From contig CAYVXT010000062.1 in NCBI GenBank assembly GCA_964455485.1, positions 1-22,226 of the forward strand: DNA of 22,226 nt. The letters are read 5' to 3'. The notes under the pieces are model-generated. The model worked only from the letters and a program-made list of their open reading frames with translations. It did not search any database and was not told the origin of the DNA. A program made the position numbers and the translations under genes. The DNA is from CAYVXT01 sp964455485 (lineage in GTDB: Bacteria; Patescibacteriota; Minisyncoccia; Phycocordibacterales; WO2-35-19). This document shows positions 14,135 through 20,902 of this stretch, piece after piece. Within the stretch, counting starts at the first letter, position 1; each line of letters begins with the position of its first letter.

Positions 14135-14150
14135 CCCCCCGGTGGCACAA
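14135..14150 (+). repeat. 16-bp direct repeat of the tRNA-Arg 3' end
   Basis: CCCCCCGGTGGCACAA at 14135-14150 is identical to 13963-13978, which covers the end of the tRNA-Arg T arm, the acceptor strand and 3 nt beyond. The two copies bracket the structured repeat, as att sites bracket an element inserted at a tRNA 3' end. Confidence 0.8.
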
Positions 14151-14157
14151 TAATAAA

Positions 14158-14185
14158 CCAAAAATCCCCGAAAGGGGATTTTTGG
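14158..14185. terminator. Bidirectional terminator between tRNA-Arg and hup
   Basis: CCAAAAATCCCC (14158-14169), loop GAAA, GGGGATTTTTGG (14174-14185): a perfect 12-bp stem with T-runs on both strands. It can end the tRNA transcript on plus and hup on minus. Confidence 0.85.
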
Positions 14186-14209
14186 TAAGTGAGAACAAAT
14201 TTTTCTACC

Positions 14210-14227
14210 CCCGACGATTCGGTCGGG
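14210..14227 (-). terminator. Hairpin after hup
   Basis: CCCGAC-GATTCG-GTCGGG, a 6-bp perfect stem, 19 nt beyond the hup stop. The downstream T content on the minus strand is weak, so 14158-14185 may be the main terminator. Confidence 0.4.
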
Positions 14228-14246
14228 ATGAAATAATCATAGATGA

Positions 14247-14519
14247 TTATTTCACTGCATCTTTGAGCGCCTTTGCAGCTCTAAATTTAGGAACCTTCAT
14301 AGCTGGGACATTTACTGTCTCGCCAGTTCGAGGGTTTCTTGCGGTCCTTGCAGCTCTAGTTTTGGTTGAAAATATACCAAGTCCTGCAATTGAAACTTCA
14401 CCGCCTTTTTTGAGAGTACCAACAATCTCACTGATAATTGTTTCAACAACTTCTTCAGCTTGAACTTTAGTACCTCCAATTTTTCCATGGATCACATTTG
14501 CCAAATCTGCTTTATTCAT
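14247..14519 (-). CDS. hup: HU-family DNA-binding protein
   Basis: HU is a small dimeric protein that bends DNA and shapes the nucleoid. The 90 residues match the standard length and pattern: MNKADLANVIHGKIG, a helical dimerisation half, GEVSIAGLGIFSTKTRAARTARNPRTGETVNVPA (read as two parts, the second being the DNA-contacting arm with RNPRTGE), and the closing KVPKFRAAKALKDAV. HU and IHF are hard to separate by sequence alone; the arm fits HU. No SD precedes the ATG. A short ORF with a strong SD ends 20 nt upstream, so hup might be translated after it. Confidence 0.95.
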   Translation of the reverse strand: MNKADLANVIHGKIGGTKVQAEEVVETIISEIVGTLKKGGEVSIAGLGIFSTKTRAARTARNPRTGETVNVPAMKVPKFRAAKALKDAVK

Positions 14520-14538
14520 TTTTTTAAGTTAAAAGGGT

Positions 14539-14622
14539 TTATAATTGCTCGACCCCGCCCAACATGAGCAAACTCATTAGCCAGGCCTCCACATTTATTA
14601 AACGGGTGGTCTCGAGTGCCAC
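14539..14622 (-). CDS. Possible 27-residue ORF upstream of hup
   Basis: GTG at 14622 opens 27 codons, beginning MALETTRLIN and ending LGGVEQL. A perfect GGAGGT (14634-14629) lies 6 nt upstream, and a promoter (TTGCTC-N17-TATACT) would start the RNA right at that SD. A hairpin GGTGG-CACTCGAGA-CCACC begins at the GTG. The product has a hydrophobic centre (AWLMSLLMLGG). It may be a leader peptide controlling hup or a small membrane protein; it may also be chance. Confidence 0.4.
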   Translation of the reverse strand: MALETTRLINVEAWLMSLLMLGGVEQL

Positions 14623-14641
14623 CTGTTTACCTCCGAATACA

Positions 14642-14670
14642 AGTATATATACAATGATTTTTTTGAGCAA
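14642..14670 (-). promoter_or_regulatory. Promoter upstream of the small ORF and hup
   Basis: On the minus strand TTGCTC (14670-14665), a 17-nt spacer and TATACT (14647-14642). Transcription would begin near 14635, directly before GGAGGT. Confidence 0.45.
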
Positions 14671-14706
14671 TACCTTGACTATTTAGTTGTGGATATGTGA
14701 GATTTA

Positions 14707-14735
14707 ACAAAAAGCCGCGTATTGCGGCCTTTTGT
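14707..14735 (-). terminator. Terminator of the rpmI-rplT transcript
   Basis: ACAAAAAGCCGC (14707-14718) and GCGGCCTTTTGT (14724-14735) form a 12-bp stem with one mismatch. On the minus strand GCGGCTTTTTGTT follows. It lies 27 nt after the rplT stop. Confidence 0.8.
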
Positions 14736-14761
14736 AAAAACTTTTTATTTTATTTTGAGAA

Positions 14762-15103
14762 TTATATCGCTGCTACAATTTTTTTAAATGTTTCCGGTGA
14801 TGTTTCAGCAATCTCTGATAGCATTTTTCTATTTAAAGAAATGTTTTTCTTTTTAAGAGAGCCTATAAACTTACTGTAGGATAGGCCTTGCTCGTCTAAT
14901 GCAGAGTTAATTCTTACATTCCAGAGCTTTCTCATATCTCCCTTTTTGTCTTTTCTGTGCGCAAAGGCATAGTTACCTGCATGTGAAATAGCTTCATATG
15001 CCATCCTTTCCTTTGTAGACCTTCCAAAACGATATCCTTTAACTTGTTTTAGGATATTCCTTCTAGTTTTGATCGCATTTTGTCCTTTCTTTACTCTAGC
15101 CAT
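14762..15103 (-). CDS. rplT: 50S ribosomal protein L20
   Basis: The 113 residues carry the L20 pattern throughout: MARVKKGQNAIKTRRNILKQVKGY, FGRSTKERMAYEAISHAGNYAF, RKDKKGDMRKLWNVRINSAL, and a C-terminal LSYSKFIGSLKKKNISLNRKMLSEIAE. L20 binds 23S rRNA early in 50S assembly and in several bacteria represses its own operon. The order infC-rpmI-rplT is the classical one. The gap to rpmI is 26 nt with no terminator. No SD precedes the ATG (AAAAG touches it). A terminator follows. Confidence 0.97.
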   Translation of the reverse strand: MARVKKGQNAIKTRRNILKQVKGYRFGRSTKERMAYEAISHAGNYAFAHRKDKKGDMRKLWNVRINSALDEQGLSYSKFIGSLKKKNISLNRKMLSEIAETSPETFKKIVAAI

Positions 15104-15129
15104 CTTTTAAAATTAAACTGATTTTTTAA

Positions 15130-15315
15130 TTAGGAATTACTTAGAAATCTACTTCGATCTTTATTTTTCATTTCAATTATAACAGTCCTCCTTTTTGCAA
15201 GGGTAGTGTTAGTTTTGTTTTTTGCATTAAAATGGTTTTGGCCAATCTTTCTTGTAACCAATTTGCCATTTTTAGTGACTTTTATTCTTTTTGAGAACGA
15301 TTTGTTTGTTTTCAT
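15130..15315 (-). CDS. rpmI: 50S ribosomal protein L35
   Basis: The 61-residue basic protein matches L35: MKTNKSFSKRIKVTKNGKL, GQNHFNAKNKTN, LAKRR. It is a late-joining 50S protein. It sits between infC and rplT as in most bacteria, and has its own -10 in the 87-nt gap after infC. AAAGG touches the ATG and so is unlikely to act as an SD. Confidence 0.95.
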   Translation of the reverse strand: MKTNKSFSKRIKVTKNGKLVTRKIGQNHFNAKNKTNTTLAKRRTVIIEMKNKDRSRFLSNS

Positions 15316-15358
15316 CCTTTAAAACTTAGCCAAGATTCATGTCCTGGATACCTGGGAG

Positions 15359-15364
15359 ATTATA
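15359..15364 (-). promoter_or_regulatory. -10 for rpmI-rplT
   Basis: TATAAT on the minus strand (15364-15359) in the infC-rpmI gap. It gives a leader of about 38 nt with a repeated CCAGG. In other bacteria L20 binds this leader, so control may act here. Confidence 0.45.
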
Positions 15365-15402
15365 CACATAAACGAAAATAAATCAATATTTTCCTTTATT
15401 TT

Positions 15403-15915
15403 CTATTTTGCCTTTTCTATAATAGAGGTTAGCCCTTTTGGACTCTTTTTTGGCTCCTCAGCAACCTTAAAAGTTTCAGGGATAAGTTTGAAGACCCTCT
15501 CCATTCTTTCCCGAAGGAATTTTTCATCCATGTATTTCGATCTGCCAGGTAGGAACAGGTCAATTTTTACTCTATGTCCTTCCTTTAACCATTCTGAGGC
15601 CTTTTTGGCTTTTAGGTTTAGATCGTGGTCACTAGTACCAACCTTTATTTGTAGACTTTTAACTTCAACGGTATGTGATTTTGCCTTTATTTCCTTTTGT
15701 TTTTTGTTTTCAGCATAAAGAAATTTGCCATAATCTACTATCTTAGCAACTGGAGGCACTGCATTTGGTGATATTTCAACCAAATCAAGACCAGCCTCCT
15801 CAGCCATTCTAATTGCCTCATTCACACTTACAACGCCGATGTTTTCTGAATCTTTTCCTATTAATCTAACCTCTTGCGCTCGTATAGCGCCATTTATTCT
15901 GTGTTGGGTAGCCAA
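15403..15915 (-). CDS. infC: Translation initiation factor IF-3
   Basis: IF-3 binds the 30S subunit, prevents early 50S joining and checks the start codon and initiator tRNA. The 170 residues show the N-domain (INGAIRAQEVRLIG, then AEEAGLDLVEISPNAVPPVAKIVDYGKFLY), a Lys-rich linker, and the C-domain (KSLQIKVGTSDHDLNLKAKKASEWLKEGHRVKI, read as a continuous family block). No ATG or GTG is available: the frame starts at TTG 15915, or at an in-frame ATT 15927 four codons earlier. infC genes are known for rare start codons that permit IF-3 to limit its own translation. A strong extended -10 lies at 15953-15945. Confidence 0.96.
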   Translation of the reverse strand: MATQHRINGAIRAQEVRLIGKDSENIGVVSVNEAIRMAEEAGLDLVEISPNAVPPVAKIVDYGKFLYAENKKQKEIKAKSHTVEVKSLQIKVGTSDHDLNLKAKKASEWLKEGHRVKIDLFLPGRSKYMDEKFLRERMERVFKLIPETFKVAEEPKKSPKGLTSIIEKAK

Positions 15916-15944
15916 AAAATGTTTAATTACTTTTTAATAGCAAC

Positions 15945-15953
15945 ATTATACCA
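15945..15953 (-). promoter_or_regulatory. Extended consensus -10 for infC
   Basis: On the minus strand TGgTATAAT, a perfect extended -10. Transcription begins near 15938, leaving a leader of about 11 nt to ATT 15927 or 23 nt to TTG 15915, with no SD. Confidence 0.7.
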
Positions 15954-15969
15954 TAAACGAGTATATATA

Positions 15970-16911
15970 CTAGAATGGATTTTTGGCACCACGGATTTCA
16001 AAGTGTAAGTGGGTACCTGTAGCCTTACCAGTAGAACCCATATAACCTATAAGTTGTCCCTGTCTTACAACCTCACCTGCGGAAACCACATTTTTACTAT
16101 TATGTGCATATAGAGTTTGAGTACCATTTGAGTGTTTGATAACCACGTAATTTCCATAACCACCATTCCAACCACCACTCCTGCTTACAATAACCTCACC
16201 GTCCGCTGATGCATATATTTCAGTACCAGGAGCTGACGCAAGATCAACAGCATTATAGCCATGGATCCCTTGAGTTCGTACACCTCCAGCAACAGGCCTT
16301 ATATAATAACTACCGTATTCTTTAAGTTTAGTACCTCCGGAGGATCGAGTAGGGGTAGGGCTAGTTTGCGACACCTCACCGTCAGGTATTATCAAAACAG
16401 AACCAACTTCCAAAGATTCGCCTTGTTTCAAGCTGTTGTAAGCTAAAATCTCACCGGCATCAGCATTGTATTTCTTAGCTAAAGAAGCAACACTGTCTCC
16501 TTTAGAAACCGTATGCTTTACACCCGAAATAGGCAAAATAACGAGAGTTTGACCTGTTTTAAGAGTATTTGACGATAGGTCGTTGCCCCATTTTATGGTG
16601 TTCGCTGTCACATTAAACATCTCGGCTATTTGGGAAAGTGTGTCTCCTTCGCGTACTACATAAATACTAATCTGATCACTTGTTGGTTTATGATTCTCAA
16701 TTTCAGGCGCTCCACCAAGAGGACCGACTTCGGGCACCAAAGCATTGTTGTCAACCAAAGTATCGTGAGTTGGTCCAGAAGGTGCACTAGCCGCAGCAAG
16801 AAGTTGCATATTTGAAATATTTTTGGAGGACGACACAGATGAGGCTTCAGCACCTCTAAAAATATTAGTAAAGAATTCTCCTACTGCACCAGCATAAACT
16901 GACATTGGCAA
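15970..16911 (-). CDS. Secreted LysM-LysM-M23 peptidoglycan endopeptidase
   Basis: From the first usual start (TTG 16911; ATG 16905 also possible) the product has 313 residues. Two LysM peptidoglycan-binding repeats lie at about 82-127 (YVVREGDTLSQIAEMFNV) and 132-176 (HTVSKGDSVASLAKKYNA). An M23 (LytM-type) metallopeptidase domain spans about 195-313 and should cleave peptide cross-links. Likely zinc residues are H217 and D223 (IHGYNAVDLA), H270 (LYAH), H301 and H303 (THLHFE). As drawn it lacks a signal peptide, but the frame stays open upstream and encodes one (FRRLTFISVVVLLPMSVYA), so the true start is probably further up at a non-standard codon such as ATT 17058. A strong promoter lies at 17132-17159. 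Confidence 0.88.
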   Translation of the reverse strand: MPMSVYAGAVGEFFTNIFRGAEASSVSSSKNISNMQLLAAASAPSGPTHDTLVDNNALVPEVGPLGGAPEIENHKPTSDQISIYVVREGDTLSQIAEMFNVTANTIKWGNDLSSNTLKTGQTLVILPISGVKHTVSKGDSVASLAKKYNADAGEILAYNSLKQGESLEVGSVLIIPDGEVSQTSPTPTRSSGGTKLKEYGSYYIRPVAGGVRTQGIHGYNAVDLASAPGTEIYASADGEVIVSRSGGWNGGYGNYVVIKHSNGTQTLYAHNSKNVVSAGEVVRQGQLIGYMGSTGKATGTHLHFEIRGAKNPF

Positions 16912-17074
16912 TAGTACTACTACCGAAATGAAGGTAAGCCTTCTAAAAGAGAAGGCTGTGATGTTTTTTATATTTCGCCCGAAAAGTGTTGAAAAATAAT
17001 GCTTTTTAGAATCGGGGTCGTGAGGGTTGGTTAAAATAAGCCTAAGATTAATGGTAATTCCGAGTTTTCAGTAG

Positions 17075-17098
17075 AAAATGGCTTAACTAAGCCATTTT
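17075..17098. promoter_or_regulatory. Palindrome in the M23-gene leader
   Basis: AAAATGGCTTA (17075-17085), AC, TAAGCCATTTT (17088-17098): an 11-bp perfect inverted repeat. It lies inside the minus-strand leader, 17 nt before a possible ATT start. It could be an attenuator-like hairpin or an operator between two divergent genes. Confidence 0.45.
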
Positions 17099-17131
17099 GT
17101 AGAAGCCCTGAATTAATTTGGGACAGCCTTA

Positions 17132-17159
17132 ATTATAACTTCACCCCCTCTTTTTTCAA
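17132..17159 (-). promoter_or_regulatory. Promoter for the M23 gene
   Basis: On the minus strand TTGAAA (17159-17154), a 16-nt spacer and TATAAT (17137-17132). The start would be near 17125, well upstream of TTG 16911, which fits an extended N-terminus. Confidence 0.7.
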
Positions 17160-17199
17160 CTTGTAATGTGTATAAAAATAATGTTTGTTTGATTTAGTC

Positions 17200-17208
17200 T
17201 GGTAATAT
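17200..17208 (+). promoter_or_regulatory. Extended -10 for a leaderless uvrD mRNA
   Basis: TGgTAATAT ends exactly 6 nt before the GTG at 17215. There is no SD. It supports GTG as the first base of the transcript. Confidence 0.5.
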
Positions 17209-17214
17209 ATCCAG

Positions 17215-19164
17215 GTGGAAAACTTATTTAAAAATTTGAACGAAGCACAAAGAAAAGCGGTGATGACCACAGCTGGTCCGCTTTTAGTACTTGCAGGGGC
17301 TGGGGCAGGCAAAACAAAAACAGTGACTTATAGAATATTAAATTTAATACTTAATGGTGTAAGCCCTGAAAACATTTTAGCCGTAACATTCACAAACAAA
17401 GCTGCTCGTGAAATGCAGGAGAGAGTAGAATTAATACTCAACGAACCTCAACTAAACCGCCCAATATCGAATACAGGTAGACCATTTGTATCTACATTTC
17501 ATAGCCTGGGAGCATATATAATAAAAGAACATGCTAGGGAAATCGGCCGCAAAAAACACTTTTCTATATATGACCGAGGAGATTCAAAAAGAGCAGTTAA
17601 AGAAGCTCTTGAAAAAGAAGGCTACAACTCAAAGGAGTTTGATCCAGGCAAAATACTATCCATAATTTCTAGAGAAAAGGGTAATTTTGTAGGAGCAGAA
17701 GAATACGCAAGCGTTGCAAGCGGGGAGTACTTTGGAAGTATTGTAGGAAAAGTTTGGGTAGAGTACGAAGAGATCTTAAAAAAAGAGAACGCTCTCGATT
17801 TTGACGATCTATTACTTGCATCAGCTAAACTTTTACAAAAAGAAGAAATCAGAAAAGTGTATTCAGAAAAATGGAAGTATATACATATCGATGAATATCA
17901 GGACACCAACAAAGTTCAATACCAAATCATTGAAGCAATCGCTCGTGACCATAAAAATCTATGTGTAGTGGGTGATATTGATCAAAATATATACAGTTGG
18001 AGAGGGGCAAGCATAAAGAATATAATGAACTTTGAAAAAGATTACCCCGGAGCCAAAATTGTTATTTTGGAAGAAAATTACAGGTCAACCCAAACTATAT
18101 TAGCAGTGGCCAACCGAACAATAGAAAAAAATAAATTTAGAAAAGAGAAAATATTGGTAACAAAAAATGGGATTGGAGAAAAAGTTGGAATGTTTGAAGC
18201 TCTTTCAGAAAACCACGAAGCACAATTTATAGCCCAAAAAGTTAAAGAGTTGCAAGGTTCTGGCGCAGAACTTTCTGATATTGCGGTATTGTACAGAGCA
18301 AATTTTCAATCACGTGTACTTGAGGAGGAGTTTTTGGCAAAAGAAGTACCTTACCAGGTGCTTGGTACTAAATTTTATGAAAGAAAAGAAATTAAAGATA
18401 TCTTGGCATACCTTAGACTTTCATTAAACCGAGATAGTATTTCGGACTTAAAGCGAATTATCAATGTGCCAGCGCGAGGTATTGGTAAAACAACTTTATT
18501 AAAAATAGTAGAAGGCAAGGAAGATACATTGCCTGTAAAAATGCGTATAAAGATTACCGGATTCAGAAATTTGTTATCTAAAATAAAAGAGTTTGCAATA
18601 TCAAATGCTCCATCCAAAACAATTATTTATATTGCTGATCAAACTGGGATTGTAAACGAACTTGGTAAAACTGAGGAAGATGTAGAGAGACTGGAAAACA
18701 TAAAAGAATTGGCAGCCTTAGCATCCAGATACGACACAATAGGTGAAAGTGGAAATTTTGAGGAGGGAATTGAAAAGCTCCTTGAAGACACTTCTCTTGC
18801 ATCAGATCAAGATAGTGATAAAAAAGAACGTGATGGTGTGCGCCTAATGACAGTACATGCAAGCAAAGGTCTTGAATTTTCGTATGTGTTCGTCACAGGA
18901 CTCGAAGAAGGACTTTTCCCACACGAAAAGGACGAGCGCATGAGTGAGGAGGATTCCGAAGAAGAGAGGCGCTTATTTTATGTGGCAGTGACTAGAGCAA
19001 AGAAAAAACTTTTTCTATCTTACGCTCAAACACGAACTATATTTGGGAGCAGGGGAGTTAACATTCCTTCTGAATTTGTATTAGAAATTCCTGACGAATA
19101 TATCGAAAAAGAGTTTATGGACTATCGACCTAGACATAAACCCCTTTTACATATAGAGTTTTGA
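17215..19164 (+). CDS. uvrD: UvrD/PcrA-type DNA helicase
   Basis: A superfamily 1A 3'-to-5' helicase for excision repair and removal of blocks at replication forks. The 649 residues carry the ordered motifs: Q-motif LNEAQRKAV, Walker A GAGAGKT (28-34), TFTNKAAREM, Walker B DEYQDTN starting at D226, GDIDQNIYSWRGA, ENYRST, and the C-terminal MTVHASKGLEFSYVF and RRLFYVAVTRAKKKL. It is somewhat shorter than Bacillus PcrA (about 720), mainly at the C-terminus, where the Tudor-like end is missing. It could be called pcrA instead. GTG 17215 is chosen because the family begins here and a -10 sits 6 nt before it. rsmA follows after 7 nt, probably in one operon. Confidence 0.95.
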   Translation: MENLFKNLNEAQRKAVMTTAGPLLVLAGAGAGKTKTVTYRILNLILNGVSPENILAVTFTNKAAREMQERVELILNEPQLNRPISNTGRPFVSTFHSLGAYIIKEHAREIGRKKHFSIYDRGDSKRAVKEALEKEGYNSKEFDPGKILSIISREKGNFVGAEEYASVASGEYFGSIVGKVWVEYEEILKKENALDFDDLLLASAKLLQKEEIRKVYSEKWKYIHIDEYQDTNKVQYQIIEAIARDHKNLCVVGDIDQNIYSWRGASIKNIMNFEKDYPGAKIVILEENYRSTQTILAVANRTIEKNKFRKEKILVTKNGIGEKVGMFEALSENHEAQFIAQKVKELQGSGAELSDIAVLYRANFQSRVLEEEFLAKEVPYQVLGTKFYERKEIKDILAYLRLSLNRDSISDLKRIINVPARGIGKTTLLKIVEGKEDTLPVKMRIKITGFRNLLSKIKEFAISNAPSKTIIYIADQTGIVNELGKTEEDVERLENIKELAALASRYDTIGESGNFEEGIEKLLEDTSLASDQDSDKKERDGVRLMTVHASKGLEFSYVFVTGLEEGLFPHEKDERMSEEDSEEERRLFYVAVTRAKKKLFLSYAQTRTIFGSRGVNIPSEFVLEIPDEYIEKEFMDYRPRHKPLLHIEF

Positions 19165-19171
19165 AAACACT

Positions 19172-20017
19172 ATGGCTATAAAACCAAAAAAATCTTTAGG
19201 CCAACACTTTTTAAGATCAAAATCTGCATTAGAAAAAATAATTGAGGCTAGTGACATTACTCCTGATGAAATCGTACTTGAAATTGGTCCCGGAGAGGGA
19301 GTATTAACAGAAAAACTTCTAAAAGTATCTGGAAAAGTTGTTGCTATAGAAAAAGACAGGGGACTAATCCCTAACCTCAAGATAAGGTTCAAAAAGGAAA
19401 TTGAGGAAGGTAAGCTTGATTTGATTGAACAGGACATTTTAGATTTTGACTTGAGTGTCTTAAATTTTTATGAGAAACCCTATTCTGTTGTTGCAAATAT
19501 TCCTTATTACATAACCGGCCAGATATTGCGAAAGTTTTTGGAGGCAGATAAGAAACCAATTTCAATGACTTTGCTTGTTCAAAAGGAGGTGGCGGACAGG
19601 ATCGTAGCGAAAAATAGCAAGGAAAGTTTGCTTTCAATTTCCGTAAAGGCTTTTGGGGAACCAAAATACATAGCTACTGTTAAAAAGGGGTCATTTTCTC
19701 CACCACCTAAAGTAGATTCGGCAATCATTTCAGTTAAAGGAATAAGCAGAGGAAGGTTTGTTTCGGAAAATATAACTGGAGTACAAAGCATTGAAAAAAA
19801 CGAGCAATTAGAAAAAAGGTTTTTTGAGGTAGTTAAAGCTGGTTTTGCTCACAAGCGAAAATTCTTGATTAATAATTTAGGAAGTGGGTTAAAAATCAGT
19901 AAATCAGAAATCGAAACAGTTTTCAAAAAAAATAATTTATCACCAAAAATCCGTCCCGAGGATCTGAGTATTGACGATTGGTTTAAACTAACAAAAAACT
20001 TAGAATTTTCGGTTTAA
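19172..20017 (+). CDS. rsmA: 16S rRNA dimethyladenosine transferase RsmA (KsgA)
   Basis: RsmA dimethylates two adjacent adenines near the 3' end of 16S rRNA (A1518 and A1519 in E. coli numbering) late in 30S assembly. The 281 residues match: KKSLGQHFLRSKSALEKI, the SAM-binding LEIGPGEGVLTEKL (GPGEG at 39-43), AIEKDRGLIP, catalytic NIPYY (109-113), and VKKGSFSPPPKVDSAI. The C-terminal domain is complete, ending RPEDLSIDDWFKL. The start is 7 nt after the uvrD stop, with no SD, so the two are likely co-transcribed. Confidence 0.96.
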   Translation: MAIKPKKSLGQHFLRSKSALEKIIEASDITPDEIVLEIGPGEGVLTEKLLKVSGKVVAIEKDRGLIPNLKIRFKKEIEEGKLDLIEQDILDFDLSVLNFYEKPYSVVANIPYYITGQILRKFLEADKKPISMTLLVQKEVADRIVAKNSKESLLSISVKAFGEPKYIATVKKGSFSPPPKVDSAIISVKGISRGRFVSENITGVQSIEKNEQLEKRFFEVVKAGFAHKRKFLINNLGSGLKISKSEIETVFKKNNLSPKIRPEDLSIDDWFKLTKNLEFSV

Positions 20018-20020
20018 GCT

Positions 20021-20029
20021 TGATATACT
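20021..20029 (+). promoter_or_regulatory. Extended -10 for a leaderless mRNA of the 20036 gene
   Basis: TGaTATACT ends exactly 6 nt before the ATG at 20036. No SD. A second ATG follows immediately. Confidence 0.55.
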
Positions 20030-20035
20030 GTATGT

Positions 20036-20887
20036 ATGATGCATCCAAGCAAAAAAGTTGTTAGTGTTTTCATAATTTCCATAGCTTTAGTATTTTCTAT
20101 AATAGTCGCATTTGGCGGCAGGGGCGCATCACAAGCCATATCTGACGCAAGTAGCTTGGTAGTAGGAGATAAAATTAACGTTCCACAAAACACAAATTGG
20201 CAAAATGAATTGGGTAGTGTGAGCAATTCAATCCCCATCGTCGACCCAAACACGACACAAACTCAAGATAGTGAAACAGTCACTGATATAATTTCAAAAG
20301 GATTGGTTGCTAATTATCTTGTGCTTAAACAAAATAATAATTTAAATAACGATACTGCTCAGAGCTTAGTTGACCAAGCAACACAGACAATTGATCAAAA
20401 CAGCAATGTAAACGTATTACCGTCAGATCTAAATATAGTAGAAAATAGCGGAACAAAGAGTATAAACGACTATGGAGAAAATCTAGGTTCTATACTTAAA
20501 AAAGTGAGTACTGGGACAAAAGCAAATGAACTTGAAATATTGCAGTCTGCACTAAACGAACAAAATCCTAAAAAACTAAATGATTTAGATTTGGCCATAG
20601 AAGAATATAAAAAAATGGAGGATATGCTAATGAGAATGCCTGTGCCTTCGATTTTTGTAAAAGCACATATAGATACCGTAAAAGGAGTCCGAGGCATAAT
20701 TTTGGGCTTAAAACAAATTAAGAGTGTTTTTTCCGATCCTTTGCTTGGTTTGAATGGTGTCCAAGTTTTCAAAAACGGTGGGGACTTGTTTGTACAAGCG
20801 GTTAGAGCTAGTTCAGAATTTATAATGAAAAACAAAGTGCAATATAAACAGGGAAGTGGTGGCTACTACCTTTTGTACGGGATATAA
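20036..20887 (+). CDS. Secreted or membrane-anchored hypothetical protein
   Basis: The 283 residues start with a short basic stretch and one hydrophobic segment (about 8-26), a signal anchor or uncleaved signal peptide. The rest is Asn/Gln/Asp/Ser-rich and polar (about 45-150), then a helical C-terminal half including KKLNDLDLAIEEYKKMEDML and MPVPSIFVKAHID. There are no cysteines and no recognised enzyme motif. I recall similar proteins in CPR genomes beside pilus or secretion genes, but cannot name a family. The next gene starts 15 nt downstream and also encodes an exported protein, so the two may form an envelope-linked set. Confidence 0.75.
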   Translation: MMHPSKKVVSVFIISIALVFSIIVAFGGRGASQAISDASSLVVGDKINVPQNTNWQNELGSVSNSIPIVDPNTTQTQDSETVTDIISKGLVANYLVLKQNNNLNNDTAQSLVDQATQTIDQNSNVNVLPSDLNIVENSGTKSINDYGENLGSILKKVSTGTKANELEILQSALNEQNPKKLNDLDLAIEEYKKMEDMLMRMPVPSIFVKAHIDTVKGVRGIILGLKQIKSVFSDPLLGLNGVQVFKNGGDLFVQAVRASSEFIMKNKVQYKQGSGGYYLLYGI

Positions 20888-20891
20888 TATT

Positions 20892-20897
20892 TATAAT
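20892..20897 (+). promoter_or_regulatory. Consensus -10 for a leaderless mRNA of the 20903 gene
   Basis: TATAAT ends 5 nt before the ATG at 20903. No SD. A second copy of TATAAT lies at 20883-20888. Confidence 0.5.
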
Positions 20898-20902
20898 ACC
20901 CA

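Noticed and set aside
14135..14150. Second tRNA gene at the right-hand 16-bp repeat
   Set aside because: Only the acceptor end and part of the T arm are present; no D arm, anticodon arm or T loop can be formed.
10039..14150. CRISPR array or integron attC sites
   Set aside because: Only two far-apart inverted copies exist, without regular spacers or cas genes; no attC-type R box pair was seen and no integrase is present.
13922..14161. Open frame on the minus strand across tRNA-Arg and the repeat
   Set aside because: It overlaps a tRNA gene and a structured repeat; its sequence is the translated complement of these.
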